Assembly (NCBI GenBank): GCA_037176705.1
Contig: CM073885.1
Location: forward strand, 159,516,290-159,580,289
Direction: 5' to 3'
Source of the DNA: Molossus alvarezi
Lineage: Eukaryota; Chordata; Mammalia; Chiroptera; Molossidae
Length of the DNA stretch: 64,000 nt
Below the pieces are notes generated by a model, which saw only the letters and a program-made list of their open reading frames with translations, searched no databases and had not been told where the DNA came from. The position numbers and the translations under genes are program-made. Positions 21,796 to 32,163 of this stretch are shown piece after piece (position 1 is the stretch's first letter; every line of letters starts with the position of its first letter).

Positions 21796-21969
21796 ACACA
21801 ACTTATATGCATGTATGCATGAACAGTGGATATGGACTACAAACTGGGGACAGGGCAGGTAGGGAGGGGGAGGGGAGAATCAGTGGGGCAAAAAAGAGAA
21901 ACATCTGTAACAAAAATTAATTAATAAAAAAGAAAAAATTACTAAGCAATTTAAAATAAAATAAAAGAA
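21796..21969 (+). other. L1 3'UTR and A-rich tail of the chimera
   Basis: 'acttatatgcatgtatgcat' followed by G-rich sequence and 'catctgtaacaaaaattaat', as in L1-A 5092-5200, then an A-rich tail to the TSD. Confidence 0.85.
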
Positions 21970-21986
21970 AAGAAAATAGGGCTTTT

Positions 21987-22260
21987 GACTGCTCCTGCTG
22001 CATCTAACAGCTCCTGGTAGTCACAGGCAAATAGGTGTTGAGTGATTCATATAAAATGCTTAGTAGTGTCCAGAAATCAATGACAGTGATTGTAGAACAT
22101 AATTACAGTAGCAACCAAAGAAATCCAAAATCCAGTATCCTGGGAAGCCCATGTTGGTACTCACAGTTGCTGTCATTCTGATAATTATATTGGCAAGTAA
22201 TTTTAATAATTAATAAGTATTCTTACTAACCATCTTACCAAAAATGTCTTCTTTTTTCAG
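21987..22260. other. Intron-like sequence upstream of the MYO3A exon
   Basis: AT-rich; ends in the strong acceptor 'cttcttttttcag' at 22260. Confidence 0.55.
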
Positions 22261-22359
22261 TGGAGAAAAATACTTCCATGTTTTTTACTATATCTATGTT
22301 GGTTTAGCTGAAAAGAAGAAACTAGCCCATTACAAATTATCTGAAAATGAGCCTCCCAG
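22261..22359 (+). CDS. MYO3A: MYO3A motor-domain exon (first of two)
   Basis: 99-base exon of class III myosin MYO3A, a kinase-motor protein that works at the tips of inner-ear stereocilia (human deafness locus DFNB30) and in photoreceptors. After one base that completes the previous codon it reads '[20 protein letters not shown]' and '[12 protein letters not shown]', plus two bases of Arg. The paralogue MYO3B differs clearly in this stretch. The acceptor 'cttttttcag' is canonical. The expected donor position reads AT (22360-22361) instead of GT. The frame is open. Reading on without splicing gives TAA at 22361-22363. No upstream MYO3A exon (kinase domain or early motor) was seen in the window. 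Confidence 0.85.
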
Positions 22360-22447
22360 ATAATTTAGCAAGTTGTACTTTTCATAAATGGTACTTTCAA
22401 TTTCTACTTAATTTTAGATTTTTACTCATCCTTTCATATATTTTCAG
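22360..22447 (+). other. 88-base MYO3A intron with AT at the donor
   Basis: Starts ATAATT and ends TTTTCAG. It does not fit the U12 AT-AC consensus (ATATCCTT...AC). G-to-A at +1 of an ancestral GTAATT donor is the simplest reading. It is very short for this gene. Confidence 0.7.
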
Positions 22448-22562
22448 ATACCAACAAAATGACCACCTCAGAATAGTACAAGACATGACGAATAATAGTT
22501 TCTATAAATCTCAGTATGAATTAATTAAGCAATGCTTCAAAGTCATAGGTTTTACAATGGAG
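22448..22562 (+). CDS. MYO3A: MYO3A motor-domain exon (second of two)
   Basis: 115-base exon. Its first A completes Arg from the exon before, then '[20 protein letters not shown]' and '[18 protein letters not shown]' follow, ending on a codon boundary at a canonical donor GTGAGT (22563). It matches the MYO3A motor region directly after the previous exon. No stop or frameshift. The next MYO3A exon (QLGSIYSILA-type sequence) was not found in the remaining 41 kb, most of which is repeat. Confidence 0.87.
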
Positions 22563-22604
22563 GTGAGTATAATGGAACTTTTCAGGAAGTATTGTTTTAT
22601 CATC

Positions 22605-22683
22605 ACTAATTACAAGAGTCATCATTTATTGAATGATTAAAAATACCAAGCATTATGCTGAGTGCTTTACATGGTAATCCTTT
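22605..22683 (-). mobile_element. MIR SINE, left part, split by a VES SINE
   Basis: 'ctgagtgctttacatggtaa' is the reverse complement of the MIR 3' region. It continues at 22902 after the SINE. Confidence 0.7.
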
Positions 22684-22901
22684 ATTTATTTATTTTTCTT
22701 TATTAATTTTAGAGTGAGGAAGGGAGAGGGAGAGAAAGATAGAAACATCAATAAGAGAGAACATCAATTAGCTGCCTCTTGCATGCCCCATACAGGGTAC
22801 CAGGCCCACAACCCAGCCATGTGCCATAACTGGGAATCTAACTGGCAACCTCTTAGTGCATGGGTCGACACCCAGCCACTGAGTCACACCAGCTAGGCTA
22901 T
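22684..22901 (-). mobile_element. VES-type SINE (older subtype), inserted into a MIR
   Basis: Reverse orientation: T-rich start, 'ttattaattttagagtgagg', the reverse of box B 'gggaatctaactggcaacc', ending 'gagtcacaccagctaggct'. TSD 'atggtaatccttt' at 22671-22683 versus 'atggtcatccttt' at 22902-22914. Confidence 0.88.
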
Positions 22902-22990
22902 ATGGTCATCCTTTTAATTACTCAAATAACCTCATGAAATGACTATAATTATATTTACTTTATGAATAAGGAAACAATGGCCTTGAGATA
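22902..22990 (-). mobile_element. MIR SINE, right part
   Basis: 'aacctcatgaaatgactata' and 'tatgaataaggaaacaatgg' continue the MIR interrupted at 22683. Confidence 0.65.
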
Positions 22991-23119
22991 TAAACTAATT
23001 TGGTTTTGTTCTTAATCTTTTATTTGACTTATATTTGCATGTACTGCATATATTACATGTTACACAGATGCATAAATGTGATCATATTACATGTTCTTTT
23101 CTTAATGCAGTCTTTATAT

Positions 23120-24793
23120 AACTTTATTAACATAATTCATATACCATACAAGTCAGCCATTTAAAAGTAAATCTTAACAATTGTTAGTGTATTTGCAAAT
23201 GTCTGCATCCATTACCATCATCATTTCTAGAATGTTTTTGTGCTTTAAATTTTTCATTTCAAAAAGTAACATGCTAGAAGTAGTTCCTTCTCTTTCTGAT
23301 CCCACCTCTGCTTTCTATCACTCTTGGTCACTTTATTCTGGAAATTTCACTGACTTCTCTCATTTATTATAATGTTTTCAAACTTTATCCATGTTGTAGC
23401 ATTTATCATTACTTTATTTCTTTTTATTGTTGAGTGAATATTCCATGTTATGGCTATACCTCATGTTACTTATCCATTCATCAGTTCATGGACATTTTTT
23501 TTATTCTCACTTGAGGACATTTTTGCATTTATCTTCAGATAGAGTGGGAGGGAGAGAGGAAGAAAGAGAGAAAGAAAAACATCAACGTGAGAGAGACATA
23601 TCGAGTGGCTGCCACCCACACGACCCTAAACAAAGCCAAGGGAAAAACAACAACTGAGGTACATGCCCTTAGCAGGAACTGAACTCGAGACTCTCTGGCC
23701 CATGGGGTGACTCTCTAACCATTGAGCCAAACCAGCCAGTGCAGTTCATGGACATTTAGGTGGCTTCCATTTTTTGGCCATTATGAATAATACTGCTATG
23801 AACATTCATTTACACTTTTTGTGTGGACATGTTTTTATTTCTCTTTGGTATATAATTAAGAGTGGAACTACTGGCTCATAGAGTAACACTATAATTAACC
23901 TTCTGAGGAACTGCCAGACTTTTCCAAAGCGGCTGTACAATCTTACATTCCAACCAGCAGTGTATGAGGTTCTAGTTTCTCCCTCTCCTCCCCAGCACTT
24001 ACTATGATGTCTTTTTTATCATAGCCATCCTGGTGGGCGTGAAGTGGTATATCATTGTGGTTTTAATTTGTTTTCCTAATCGCTTACAATGCTGAACTTC
24101 TTTCATCTACTTATTGGCTTCTAGTCTTGGTTTAAAAGATTTTTCTATCTCTAGATTGTACATATAATCTCCCAGATTTGCTTGAAAATTAAAAATATAT
24201 ATATTTGTCTTTAATCAGTTTGAAATATATTTTTTGTATAGTACCAGATGGAGCACTACTTCTGTTTTCTTCCACATGGACTTGTGCTTAACTGTAATTC
24301 AAGGCTATACCCTTTTGCAACTGTGTTGACTGATCCTTTGTTAAGGCCTTATATAACATGGAATCCATTTCTGATATACCTATTTTATCCACCAATTTAT
24401 GGTTCTACTTCTATACCAATATCTGTTGGCTTGACTAAAGTGGTTTGATAATATGTTTTTCTAGTAAGGCATCCTGCTGGTAAAGAAAGTTTTGTTCTCA
24501 CTTTTAATGCTCTTATTAGCTCTTGTCTGGCATTTATTTGTCCAAATAAACTTTGAGATCAACTTATTCAATTTTCAGGAACCCAGTCTGAATTGTAATT
24601 AGAATTATATTAACTTAATATATTAATTCAGGGGCATTGCTATATTTTGATGTTATGTCTTCTCATCCCTAATCATGATATGCTATTCCATTTCCTTAAT
24701 GTTGCTTTTTGTTAAGATTTTTGATGTTATTCTAAATGAAATGTTTTTCTTCCCATCGGTAGCCTTTTCTAAGTATATAATCTTATCATCAGC
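23120..24793 (-). mobile_element. Ancient L1, 3' half, reverse orientation, split by a SINE
   Basis: Old L1 ORF2/3'UTR read on the minus strand, e.g. 'aatactgctatgaacattca', 'ccaaccagcagtgtatgagg' and 'gtgggcgtgaagtggtatat', the reverse of a segment conserved across mammalian L1s. Many stops in all frames. Interrupted at 23498-23741 by a VES SINE with a perfect TSD. Confidence 0.8.
23498..23741 (-). mobile_element. VES-type SINE in the old L1
   Basis: Reverse orientation, with 'attctcacttgaggacattt' tail and 'cattgagccaaaccagccag' head. Perfect 16-base TSD 'cagttcatggacattt' at 23482-23497 and 23742-23757. Confidence 0.95.
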
Positions 24794-24817
24794 AAAAAAA
24801 AAAAAAAAAAAAAAAAA
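24794..24817 (+). repeat. Poly(A) tract (24 A)
   Basis: Uninterrupted A run at the end of the old L1 segment. The region to ~24929 beyond it holds a T-rich stretch and nothing else recognised. Confidence 0.85.
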
Positions 24818-24929
24818 TACTTTTTTCTTTTTTTTCTACATGCCAGTCATTTCTTTTTCTTTTGTGCACTTAGAGCACCTAAGATATATTAAGTAATAAA
24901 AACAGACAGGGAGACAAGCTGTAATTATT

Positions 24930-26045
24930 ATTGCTTAATATGTCTTAGATACTCTACCTGATACATAGAAACAAACACAGGGAGGCTGCCAAACTGTGGA
25001 GACAAAGAAACATGTCTCAATTGAAAGAAGAAAATTAAACTCCAGAGGAAAAAAACAAACAAAATGGAGACAAGCAAGGTACTAGATATAGAATTAAAAA
25101 TACTGGTTATAACAATACTCAATGAACATAGGGGAGAAATAGATGAAGTTAATGAGAACCTCAACAGCAAAAAAAAAGACATGGAAACCATAAAAAAGAA
25201 CCCATCAGAAATGAAGAATACATTACAGGAAACCCAAAGTGGGTAGATGAAAGAGGAGCAAAGCAGAGAGTTGGAAGATAAGGAAGCAGAAAACACTCAA
25301 TCAGAACAGCAAAAAGAAAAAAAGAATCAAAAAAAAAAATGAGGATATTATAAGAAGCCTCTGGGACAACTTCAAGCATACCAGCTTCAGATCATGGGCA
25401 TGCCAGAAGGAAAAGAGAGAGGAAGAAATTGAAAACCTATTGAAAAAATAATGATGGAAAACTTCTCTAACCTGGTGATGGAAATAGACATAAAAGTCCA
25501 GAAAGTACAGAGTCCTAAATGAGATGAACACAAAGAGGCTAACACCAAAATGTGTCATAATTAACATGCCAAATGTTAAAGACAAATAGAATCTTAAAAG
25601 CAGTTAGTTACCTACAAGGGAGCTCCCATAAGACTGTCAGCTGATATCTCAACAGAAACTTTGCAGGCCAGAAGGGATTAGCATGAAATACTCAAAGTGA
25701 TGAAAAGCAAGGACCTACAATCAAAATTACTCTACAGAGCAAAGTTATTATTTATAATCAAAGGACATATAAAGAACTTCCCAGGCAAGTAAAAGCTAAA
25801 GGAGTTTATCACCATCAAACCAATATTACATAAAATGTTAAAGGGTTTTCTTTAAGAAGAAGAAAAAAAACAGATTAAAAATATGAACAATGAAATGGCA
25901 ATACATACATACCTATCAAAAATTGAATATAAAAAGCTAAGTAAATGAACAAGCAGAGCAGAAACAGACTCAGATGATTGCCAAAAGGGAGGGAGTTTAT
26001 GATATCGGTGGAAAAGGTGAATATAATTGAAAAATAAAAAAATAT
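24930..26045 (+). mobile_element. HAL1 (half-L1: ORF1 only), decayed
   Basis: An ORF1-like region (~25010-25855) is followed directly by a short 3' end, with no ORF2. ORF1 remnants include 'MKNTLQETQ' and, in broken frames, sequences matching L1 ORF1 ('gccagaagggattagcatga' at about 25668, equivalent to QARREWHE). After 'aaagggttttctttaagaag' comes 'tgaacaatgaaatggcaata' and 'agcagaaacagactcagatg', the known HAL1 3' region, then an A-rich end. Several stops and frameshifts. The identification rests on this ORF1-to-tail structure. Confidence 0.75.
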
Positions 26046-27587
26046 TATTAAACAAAAGAAAATACTTCACTGAATGTGCATCAGGCTTTTAGATAAACTT
26101 TCAAAAAAGTAATATGTAATTTGTTGAAATTTAATTTTTATAAATGACACACTTCAGCTTTAAACAGTTAATTTTTGTGCCTGTTTAAGGCATTTACTGA
26201 GATTCCTTGGGTTATTAGATCTAAAAACTTGAGATAAAAAATATCTAATTATTCTCTCAAAATTTGGATACTTTTATCATCAGGGTATAAAATATAAAGA
26301 TTCTGATATAAGGGAAATTAAAAACTCATTTAAATTACATGCAGTGAAATTAGTGAATCTAATTATTTTATAACATGTTTTTTAAGACAAAGTTGACTCC
26401 CTTCTAAAATGGAAGACTGTCAACAGTAACCTTTAGTCCATTGATTCAATTGCTTGCCAGAAATGTAATATTTCTAAACATGTATGTGCTCTTGACATAG
26501 AGAAAAGTTTGTAGCTAAGTGCATTTTCTCCAAATATGAAACCATAGACCTTACTACTAAATTCTACAGTCTCATCTTCTCTCTGAAAGCTTTTGGTTCC
26601 ACCATGGGTATTCTTGTTGCAGACTTGTGGGGAGGATATTCTCAATACCTTGACCCTAGGGAATGAGGTATAATCTCTACCAACTGTGAAGGTTGGTGAA
26701 GAAGGACAAATGAATGGCTTTTCTCTCTACTTGAAATTAGGGCCTTACCTTCATGGGGATGTTTAGATAAGTCAGTGTAATCTTAGTCCATCAGAAAATA
26801 TTTTATCTCTTAGAGTTAATTTTTCTAGTGTGACCTTCTTCCATAGCCAAGAGGAATTCAGCTTTGATCAGAAGACTCCCTACCTGGCTGCTTTACAGCC
26901 CCACAATTTAGAGTCCCTTTTTGAGTTATAAATAAACATTACTACTGTTTCTATATGAATCAATTGATTATATAGAGAGGAAAGTGAGAGGTTGAGGAAA
27001 ACTAACAGGCTGTTTCCAGGACCAGCCAAGGAAAAATAACTCCTCTAGGGACCAGAGAAGAATTATTGCCGACTTTCCCAAAAAGTTCTCAATTTTGGCC
27101 AGCACACTGAATTATATGGACAAGAGGGATGCAATATTATAGTCAATGGCAAGCCAAGGTTGAATGCATCTTTAATCAAATATGCTACTCACATGAAGTC
27201 TTGAACTAAAAAGTTGAGTAACTTCTTTGGTTTAGAAGTAGAGACTCCAACTTGACCATCCTCATTCTTGAATGATGCATTCTCTGTGTAGATTTATGAA
27301 CCCTGCCTTGAACTGTGGCCTTATAACTCAGACTGTCACTCTATAACTAGTTAACTGCAGCTCAAGTCAGGAAACTCATTGGTTCTGTGGTCTCTGGGCA
27401 GAAAGGAGATGACTGGGCCCTTCTCTATGTTGATGCATTAAATAGCTTTAGGCTGTCAAAACTATTGGAACAAAGAATCCATTGTTTTGTAAGATTTCTG
27501 AAGTTTTGTGGGAAACCTAGCAGACTCTGCTCTTAGCTGTAATATGTTTTTGTGAAGGGATTTTTCCTGGACAAAAAAAAAGAATAA
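26046..27587. other. Unannotated 1.5 kb
   Basis: No exon, RNA or repeat recognised. Possibly part of MYO3A intronic sequence. Confidence 0.45.
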
Positions 27588-27850
27588 GCAGGCCCTGTCT
27601 GGATGTGCTCAGCAGTTAGAGCATCAGCCTGTGGTCCAGAGAGACCCAGGTTCAGTTCCTACTAAGGGCACATATCTCGATTGCAGTTTGTACTTAGCCC
27701 TGGTTGGGTCACACAGTTGGCAGCCACTCGATGTGTACCTTTTACATCAATGTTTCTCTCTCTCTCTCTTTCTCTGTTTCCTCCCAATCTATCTGAACAA
27801 AAAATGGAAAAATATCCTCAGGTGAGGATAAAAAACAAAAAAAGCAGCAG
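27588..27850 (+). mobile_element. VES-type SINE (hairpin-tail subtype)
   Basis: 'gtgctcagcagttagagcat', 'caggttcagttcctactaag', CT-rich middle, tail 'atatcctcaggtgaggataa', then A-rich with (CAG)n at the end. Confidence 0.9.
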
Positions 27851-27865
27851 CAGCAGCAAGGGTTG

Positions 27866-28020
27866 GTATGGTGACTGAATTGATGTATGAAGACAGGAGA
27901 ATTTGCTTAACCAATATCAGCATTTGCTGGAGAGTTGGGAGGAAAATGATGGAGATTGAATAGGAGTTAGACAATTGAGAGATCACTAAGTTTGTAGAAC
28001 TCATTGTAGATATCTAATGT
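27866..28020. other. Short unannotated spacer
   Basis: Nothing recognised between the SINE and the L1-B target site. Confidence 0.5.
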
Positions 28021-28040
28021 AAAGAGTAGAGTGGTGAATT

Positions 28041-28053
28041 CCAAAATGGCAGC
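28041..28053 (+). promoter_or_regulatory. YY1-like site at L1-B 5' end
   Basis: 'ccaaaatggcagc' lies 4 bases from the L1 start. The same element is at 47705-47717 (minus, 'ccaaaatggcggc') and ~50550. In human L1 a YY1 site at this place directs start-site choice; the role here is inferred. Confidence 0.55.
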
Positions 28054-28853
28054 AGAGTGAATGGTAACTACACAGACCATCTCCCAGGACCTAACTGGAA
28101 TTACAACTAAAACAAAGACAAATCATCGGGAAAAATCACTAGAAAAGCAGCTTGCGTGGACCATATAACCAGGGACACTGAATCTATCTTGGTAGGATTG
28201 CAGAGGCATGAGAAAGGGGCTGGGAGCCCACAGACAGCAGTGGTCTTAGCTGTGAGGAGTGCCATTGGGGTTAAAATCTCAAGTCCATTCCACAGCACAG
28301 AGGGCCAAGAAAGAGCACTAAAATAGTCACAGCCACTCACCTTGGGCTCTGGCAAAGGGAAGGCAGACAGGACCAAAACTGTGTGGGGACACTCAGGATT
28401 GGGAGGGTGCTCAGAGTTTTTGCTGACTTGTGGCCACATAGAATGGTGGCCATTTTACTCCTTCCCAGGGCTCTGGGGTGAGGTGGCAGCCTCTCCCTAG
28501 GAGATTCAACCCCACCCAAGTGAACCATTGAAATGCAAATAGCTCATTAACAACCAGCAACTGCCCCACCCTTAGGAAATCTTCTTATGCTGCCACTTGA
28601 GGGAGTTTTTCATTCTACTGAGAAACCAAGACTCTTAAAGCAGCCCAGACTGATAGCCTCAAGACAAAAACTAGAGGATAACTGAACCATTCCTGAGCTT
28701 GCAAATCCACCCAGGAAAGTAAGAATTGACAATGGAGTTTAACATGGGTCTTTCCACACTAAGCCAAAACCAGTAGAGGGATCCACAAACAGCAGAACAC
28801 CAATACCCACAGGAAAAATATGGCAGCCTCCAAAACCCACTGAGATAGCCAAA

Positions 28854-29756
28854 ATGGTGAAACAAAAAAAACAAATTTTAAATGAAAGAACAAGAGACCT
28901 CTAGTGAAGAGGAGATAAATGAAATGTAGTTAAGCAAGTTATCAGAGGTAGAATTCAGAGCCATGATCTTGAGGAAGCTCAACAGCATGAGTAAGGACAT
29001 CAACACCATAAGTAAAGATATCAAACCATTGAAAATCAACCAGGTGGAAATGAAAAACCAAAAGAAGAAATGAAGAATGACATAACAGAAATAAAGAACA
29101 CGTTGGAAAAACTAAAGAGCAGAATAGAGGAAGCTGAGGACCGAATCAGTGAATTAGAACACAGGATAAAAAAAAAAAAAAAAATTAACCAATCAGAAAA
29201 CCAAAAGGAAAAAACAAAGAAAAAACAGGAAGACAACTTAAGAGAACCATAGGACAACTGGAAACATAATAATATTTCCATCATAGGTGTCCCCAAAGAA
29301 AAAGAAAATGAGCAAGGGTTAGAAAATATATTTGAAGAAATTGTGACAGAAAACTTTCTTAACTTAGTGTAGGAAGAAGACAAATTCAAGAAGCACAGAG
29401 AGCCCCAAGTAAGAAGAACCCAAAGAGGCCCACACAAAGACACAGTAATTAAAATGCCAAAAATTAAAGACAAAGAGATAATCCTAAAGCAGCAAAAGAT
29501 AAGCAACAGGTTACCTACAAAGAAAGCCCTATAAGGCTAGCAGCTGACTTCTCAACATAAACACTACAGGCCAGAAGGAAATGGCATAAAGTAATGAAGG
29601 TCATGAAAAACAAGGATCTGAATCCAAGACTACACTATCCAGCAAAACTATCATTCAAAATAGAAGAGCTTCCAGACAAAAAAAAAAAAAAAAAACCTAC
29701 AAAAATACATTAACACCAAACCAGCACTGCAAGAAATGTTAAAAGGACTGATGTAA
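28854..29756 (+). pseudogene. L1-B ORF1 remnant
   Basis: Aligns over its length with the intact ORF1 at 226-1110 but has stops and indels. Open pieces such as 29070-29252 keep the coiled-coil region 'EAEDRISELEHRIKK'. The poly-A run at 29168-29183 is an expansion of a Lys-rich stretch. Confidence 0.88.
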
Positions 29757-29916
29757 TTAGTAGAAGAAATAGGAAGAAAAATAAAACCACAACAAACAAA
29801 AATGGCAATAAATAAGTACATATCAATAATCACCTTAAATGTAAATAGATTGAATGCTCCAATTAAAAAAAAAACAAAAAAACACAGAATAGCTGATTGG
29901 ATAAGAAAGCATGACT

Positions 29917-29999
29917 TTCCCTGGCCAGTTTGGTACAGCTGTTCAGCATCGACCTGCAGACCAGAGAGTCCTGGGTTCTGTTCCTACTAGGGGCAAGTA

Positions 30000-30035
<36 letters not shown>
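29917..30035 (+). mobile_element. VES SINE head ending in a (CA)n repeat
   Basis: Only the tRNA-like half is present ('tccctggccagtttggtaca' to 'ctactaggggcaagtac'), then (CA)n at 30001-30035. TSD 'gaaagcatgact' (29905-29916) / 'gaaagcatggct' (30036-30047) shows the insertion ends at the CA repeat, so the CT-rich body and A tail are replaced. Confidence 0.88.
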
Positions 30036-30037
<2 letters not shown>

Positions 30038-31914
30038 AAGCATGGCTCATATATATGTTGTTTACAAAAGAACCACCTTACAAGAAAAGATTTACATAGG
30101 TTGAAAGTAAAGGGATGGAAAAAAATCTTTCAAGCAAACAAGAAAGAAAAAAAAATGGATAGCAATACTCATATCTGATAAAATAAATTTCAAAATGAAG
30201 GCCGTACCTAGAGACAAAGAAGGTCATTACATAATATTGAAAGGATCTATCAAACAGAAAGATATAACCTTGGTAAACATATATGCACCCAATATAGAAG
30301 CACCAAAATATATTAAAAATCTCCTGGATGACTTCAAAGGAGAAATTGACAGCATTACAATCATAGCAGGGAACTTCAACATCCTGCTGATATCTCTGGA
30401 TAGATCCTCTAGACAAAAAACTAACAAGAAAACAGAAACTTTAAATGAAGCACTAGAACAAATGGATTTAATAAATATCTCCAAAAAATTATACCCCAAA
30501 ACCATAGATTTTGCATTCTTCTCAAGTGCACATGGGACATTCTCAAAGATGGAACACATGTTAGTACACAAACTAAGTCTCTGCAAGTTCAAGAAGATTG
30601 AAGTCAAATCAAGCATCTTCTGAGGTCACAATGGCATGAAACTAAAGATCAATTGCAACAAGAATATGCAAAGCTGTTGGAACACATGGAGGCTAAATAG
30701 CATGTTATTAAACATCTGTTAACAAAGAAATAAAAGAAGAGATTAAAAACTCCTGGAAACCAATGAAAATGAACAAACAACAACACAAAATCTATGAAAG
30801 GCAGCAAAAGCAGTTCTGAGAGGTAAGTTCATAGCACTACAGGCCTATCTCAAGAAACAAAAAAAATTTCTAATAGACTATCTAAACTCACAACATAAAA
30901 ATCTAGAAAGCAAACATAAAGAAAACACCAGAACAAGTACAAGGAAGGAAATAGTAAAGATCAGAGCAGAATTAAATGACACAATGACCAGAAAAAACAA
31001 TTCAAAGGATCAATGAAACAAAGAGCTGGTTTCTCAAAAAGATAAACAAGACTGATAGACTCTTACCTAGACTCACCAAGAAACAAAGAGAGAGAACCCA
31101 AATACACAAAATCAGAAATGCAAAAAAAGTAACAACTGGCACCACAAAAATACAAAGAATTGTTAACAAATACTATAATTATATGACAACAGTTTCAAGA
31201 ATCTAAGCAAAATAGACAAATTTCTGGAAAAACACATAGTCTCCCAAAACTTGAGATAGAAAACTTGTACAGAGTTTAATAACTGAGGATATTGAATCAA
31301 GACTCTCCCAGCAAACGAAAGCCTGGGCCCAGATGGCTTCACGGGGGAGTTTTACCAAACATTCAAACAAGAACTAACACCCATTCTCAAACTATTTTAA
31401 AATTTTCAAGAAGAAGGAAGACTTCCAACCTGGTTATATGAGGCCAGCATAATTCTAATTTCAAAACCAGAAAAAGACACTACAAAAAAAGAAAACTGCA
31501 AGCCAATATCCCTGATGAACATAGATGCCAAAATCCTTAACAAAATACTAGCTAATCCAATCCAGCAATTCATAAAAAAAAAAAAAATTATTCACCGTGA
31601 CCAAGTGGGATTTGTCCCAGGAATGCAAGGCTGGTACAATATTTGAAAATCAATAACTGTGATACACCACATAAACAAAATGAAGAATAAAAACCACATG
31701 ATTATATCAATAGACACTGAGAAAGCATTCAACAAAGTCCAGCATCCATTTCTGATAAAATGCTCAGCAATGTGGGAATAGAGGGATCATATCTCGACAT
31801 AATAAAGGCCATATGTAAAAGACGTACAGTCAACATCATACTCAATGGGCAGAAACTAAAAGCATTTCCCTTAAGAACAGGAACAAGACAGGGATGCCTA
31901 CTTTTGCCACTCTT

Positions 31915-32163
31915 TTTTTTTTTATCCTCACCCGAGGACATTTTTCCATTTTTTGTTCAGGTAGAGCAGGAGGGAGAGAGAGGAACAGAGAGAGAGAGAG
32001 AAACATCGACGTGAAAGGGATACATCGAGTGGCTGCCACCCGCACGACCAACCAGGGCCGGGGACAAACTGCAACCGAGGTACGCGCCCTCAGCGGGAAC
32101 CGAACCAGGGTCTCTCAGGACCGCAGGCCGATGCTCTAACCGCTGAGCCAAACCGGCCAGGGC
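31915..32163 (-). mobile_element. VES-type SINE, young full-length copy in L1-B ORF2
   Basis: Reverse orientation. TSD 'tgccactctt' at 31905-31914 and 32164-32173. Retains many CpGs ('acatcgacgtgaaag', 'ggtacgcgccctcagcggg', 'accgctgagccaaaccgg'), so it is recent and close to a consensus. Tail reads 'atcctcacccgaggacattt' in this orientation. Confidence 0.95.

Larger units (their letters stand above)
20204..21969 (+). mobile_element. Chimeric L1 insertion: ORF2 piece + GC-rich 5'UTR-like block + 3'UTR
   Basis: One retrotransposed unit, because a target-site duplication flanks the whole: 'aagaaaataggggcttt' at 20187-20203 and 'aagaaaatagggctttt' at 21970-21986 (one G shorter). Inside, in the same orientation, are an ORF2 segment matching L1-A 2566-3417, a ~730-base CpG-rich block that looks like the start of a 5'UTR from a different L1 lineage, then the last ~150 bases of an L1 3'UTR and an A-rich tail. 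The normal order is 5'UTR-ORF1-ORF2-3'UTR, so this order cannot come from truncation alone. Template switching between two RNAs, or a chimeric source element, would explain it. Confidence 0.8.

Noticed and set aside
21231..21801. Several minus-strand ORFs in the GC-rich block (up to 167 codons)
   Set aside because: Composition effect of the CpG-rich L1 5'UTR-like sequence; no recognisable domain.
13811..22562. A functional GPR158-MYO3A fusion transcript
   Set aside because: Exon phases do not match (phase 0 donor to exons needing two bases); joining gives TGA within the first MYO3A exon or after four codons of the second.
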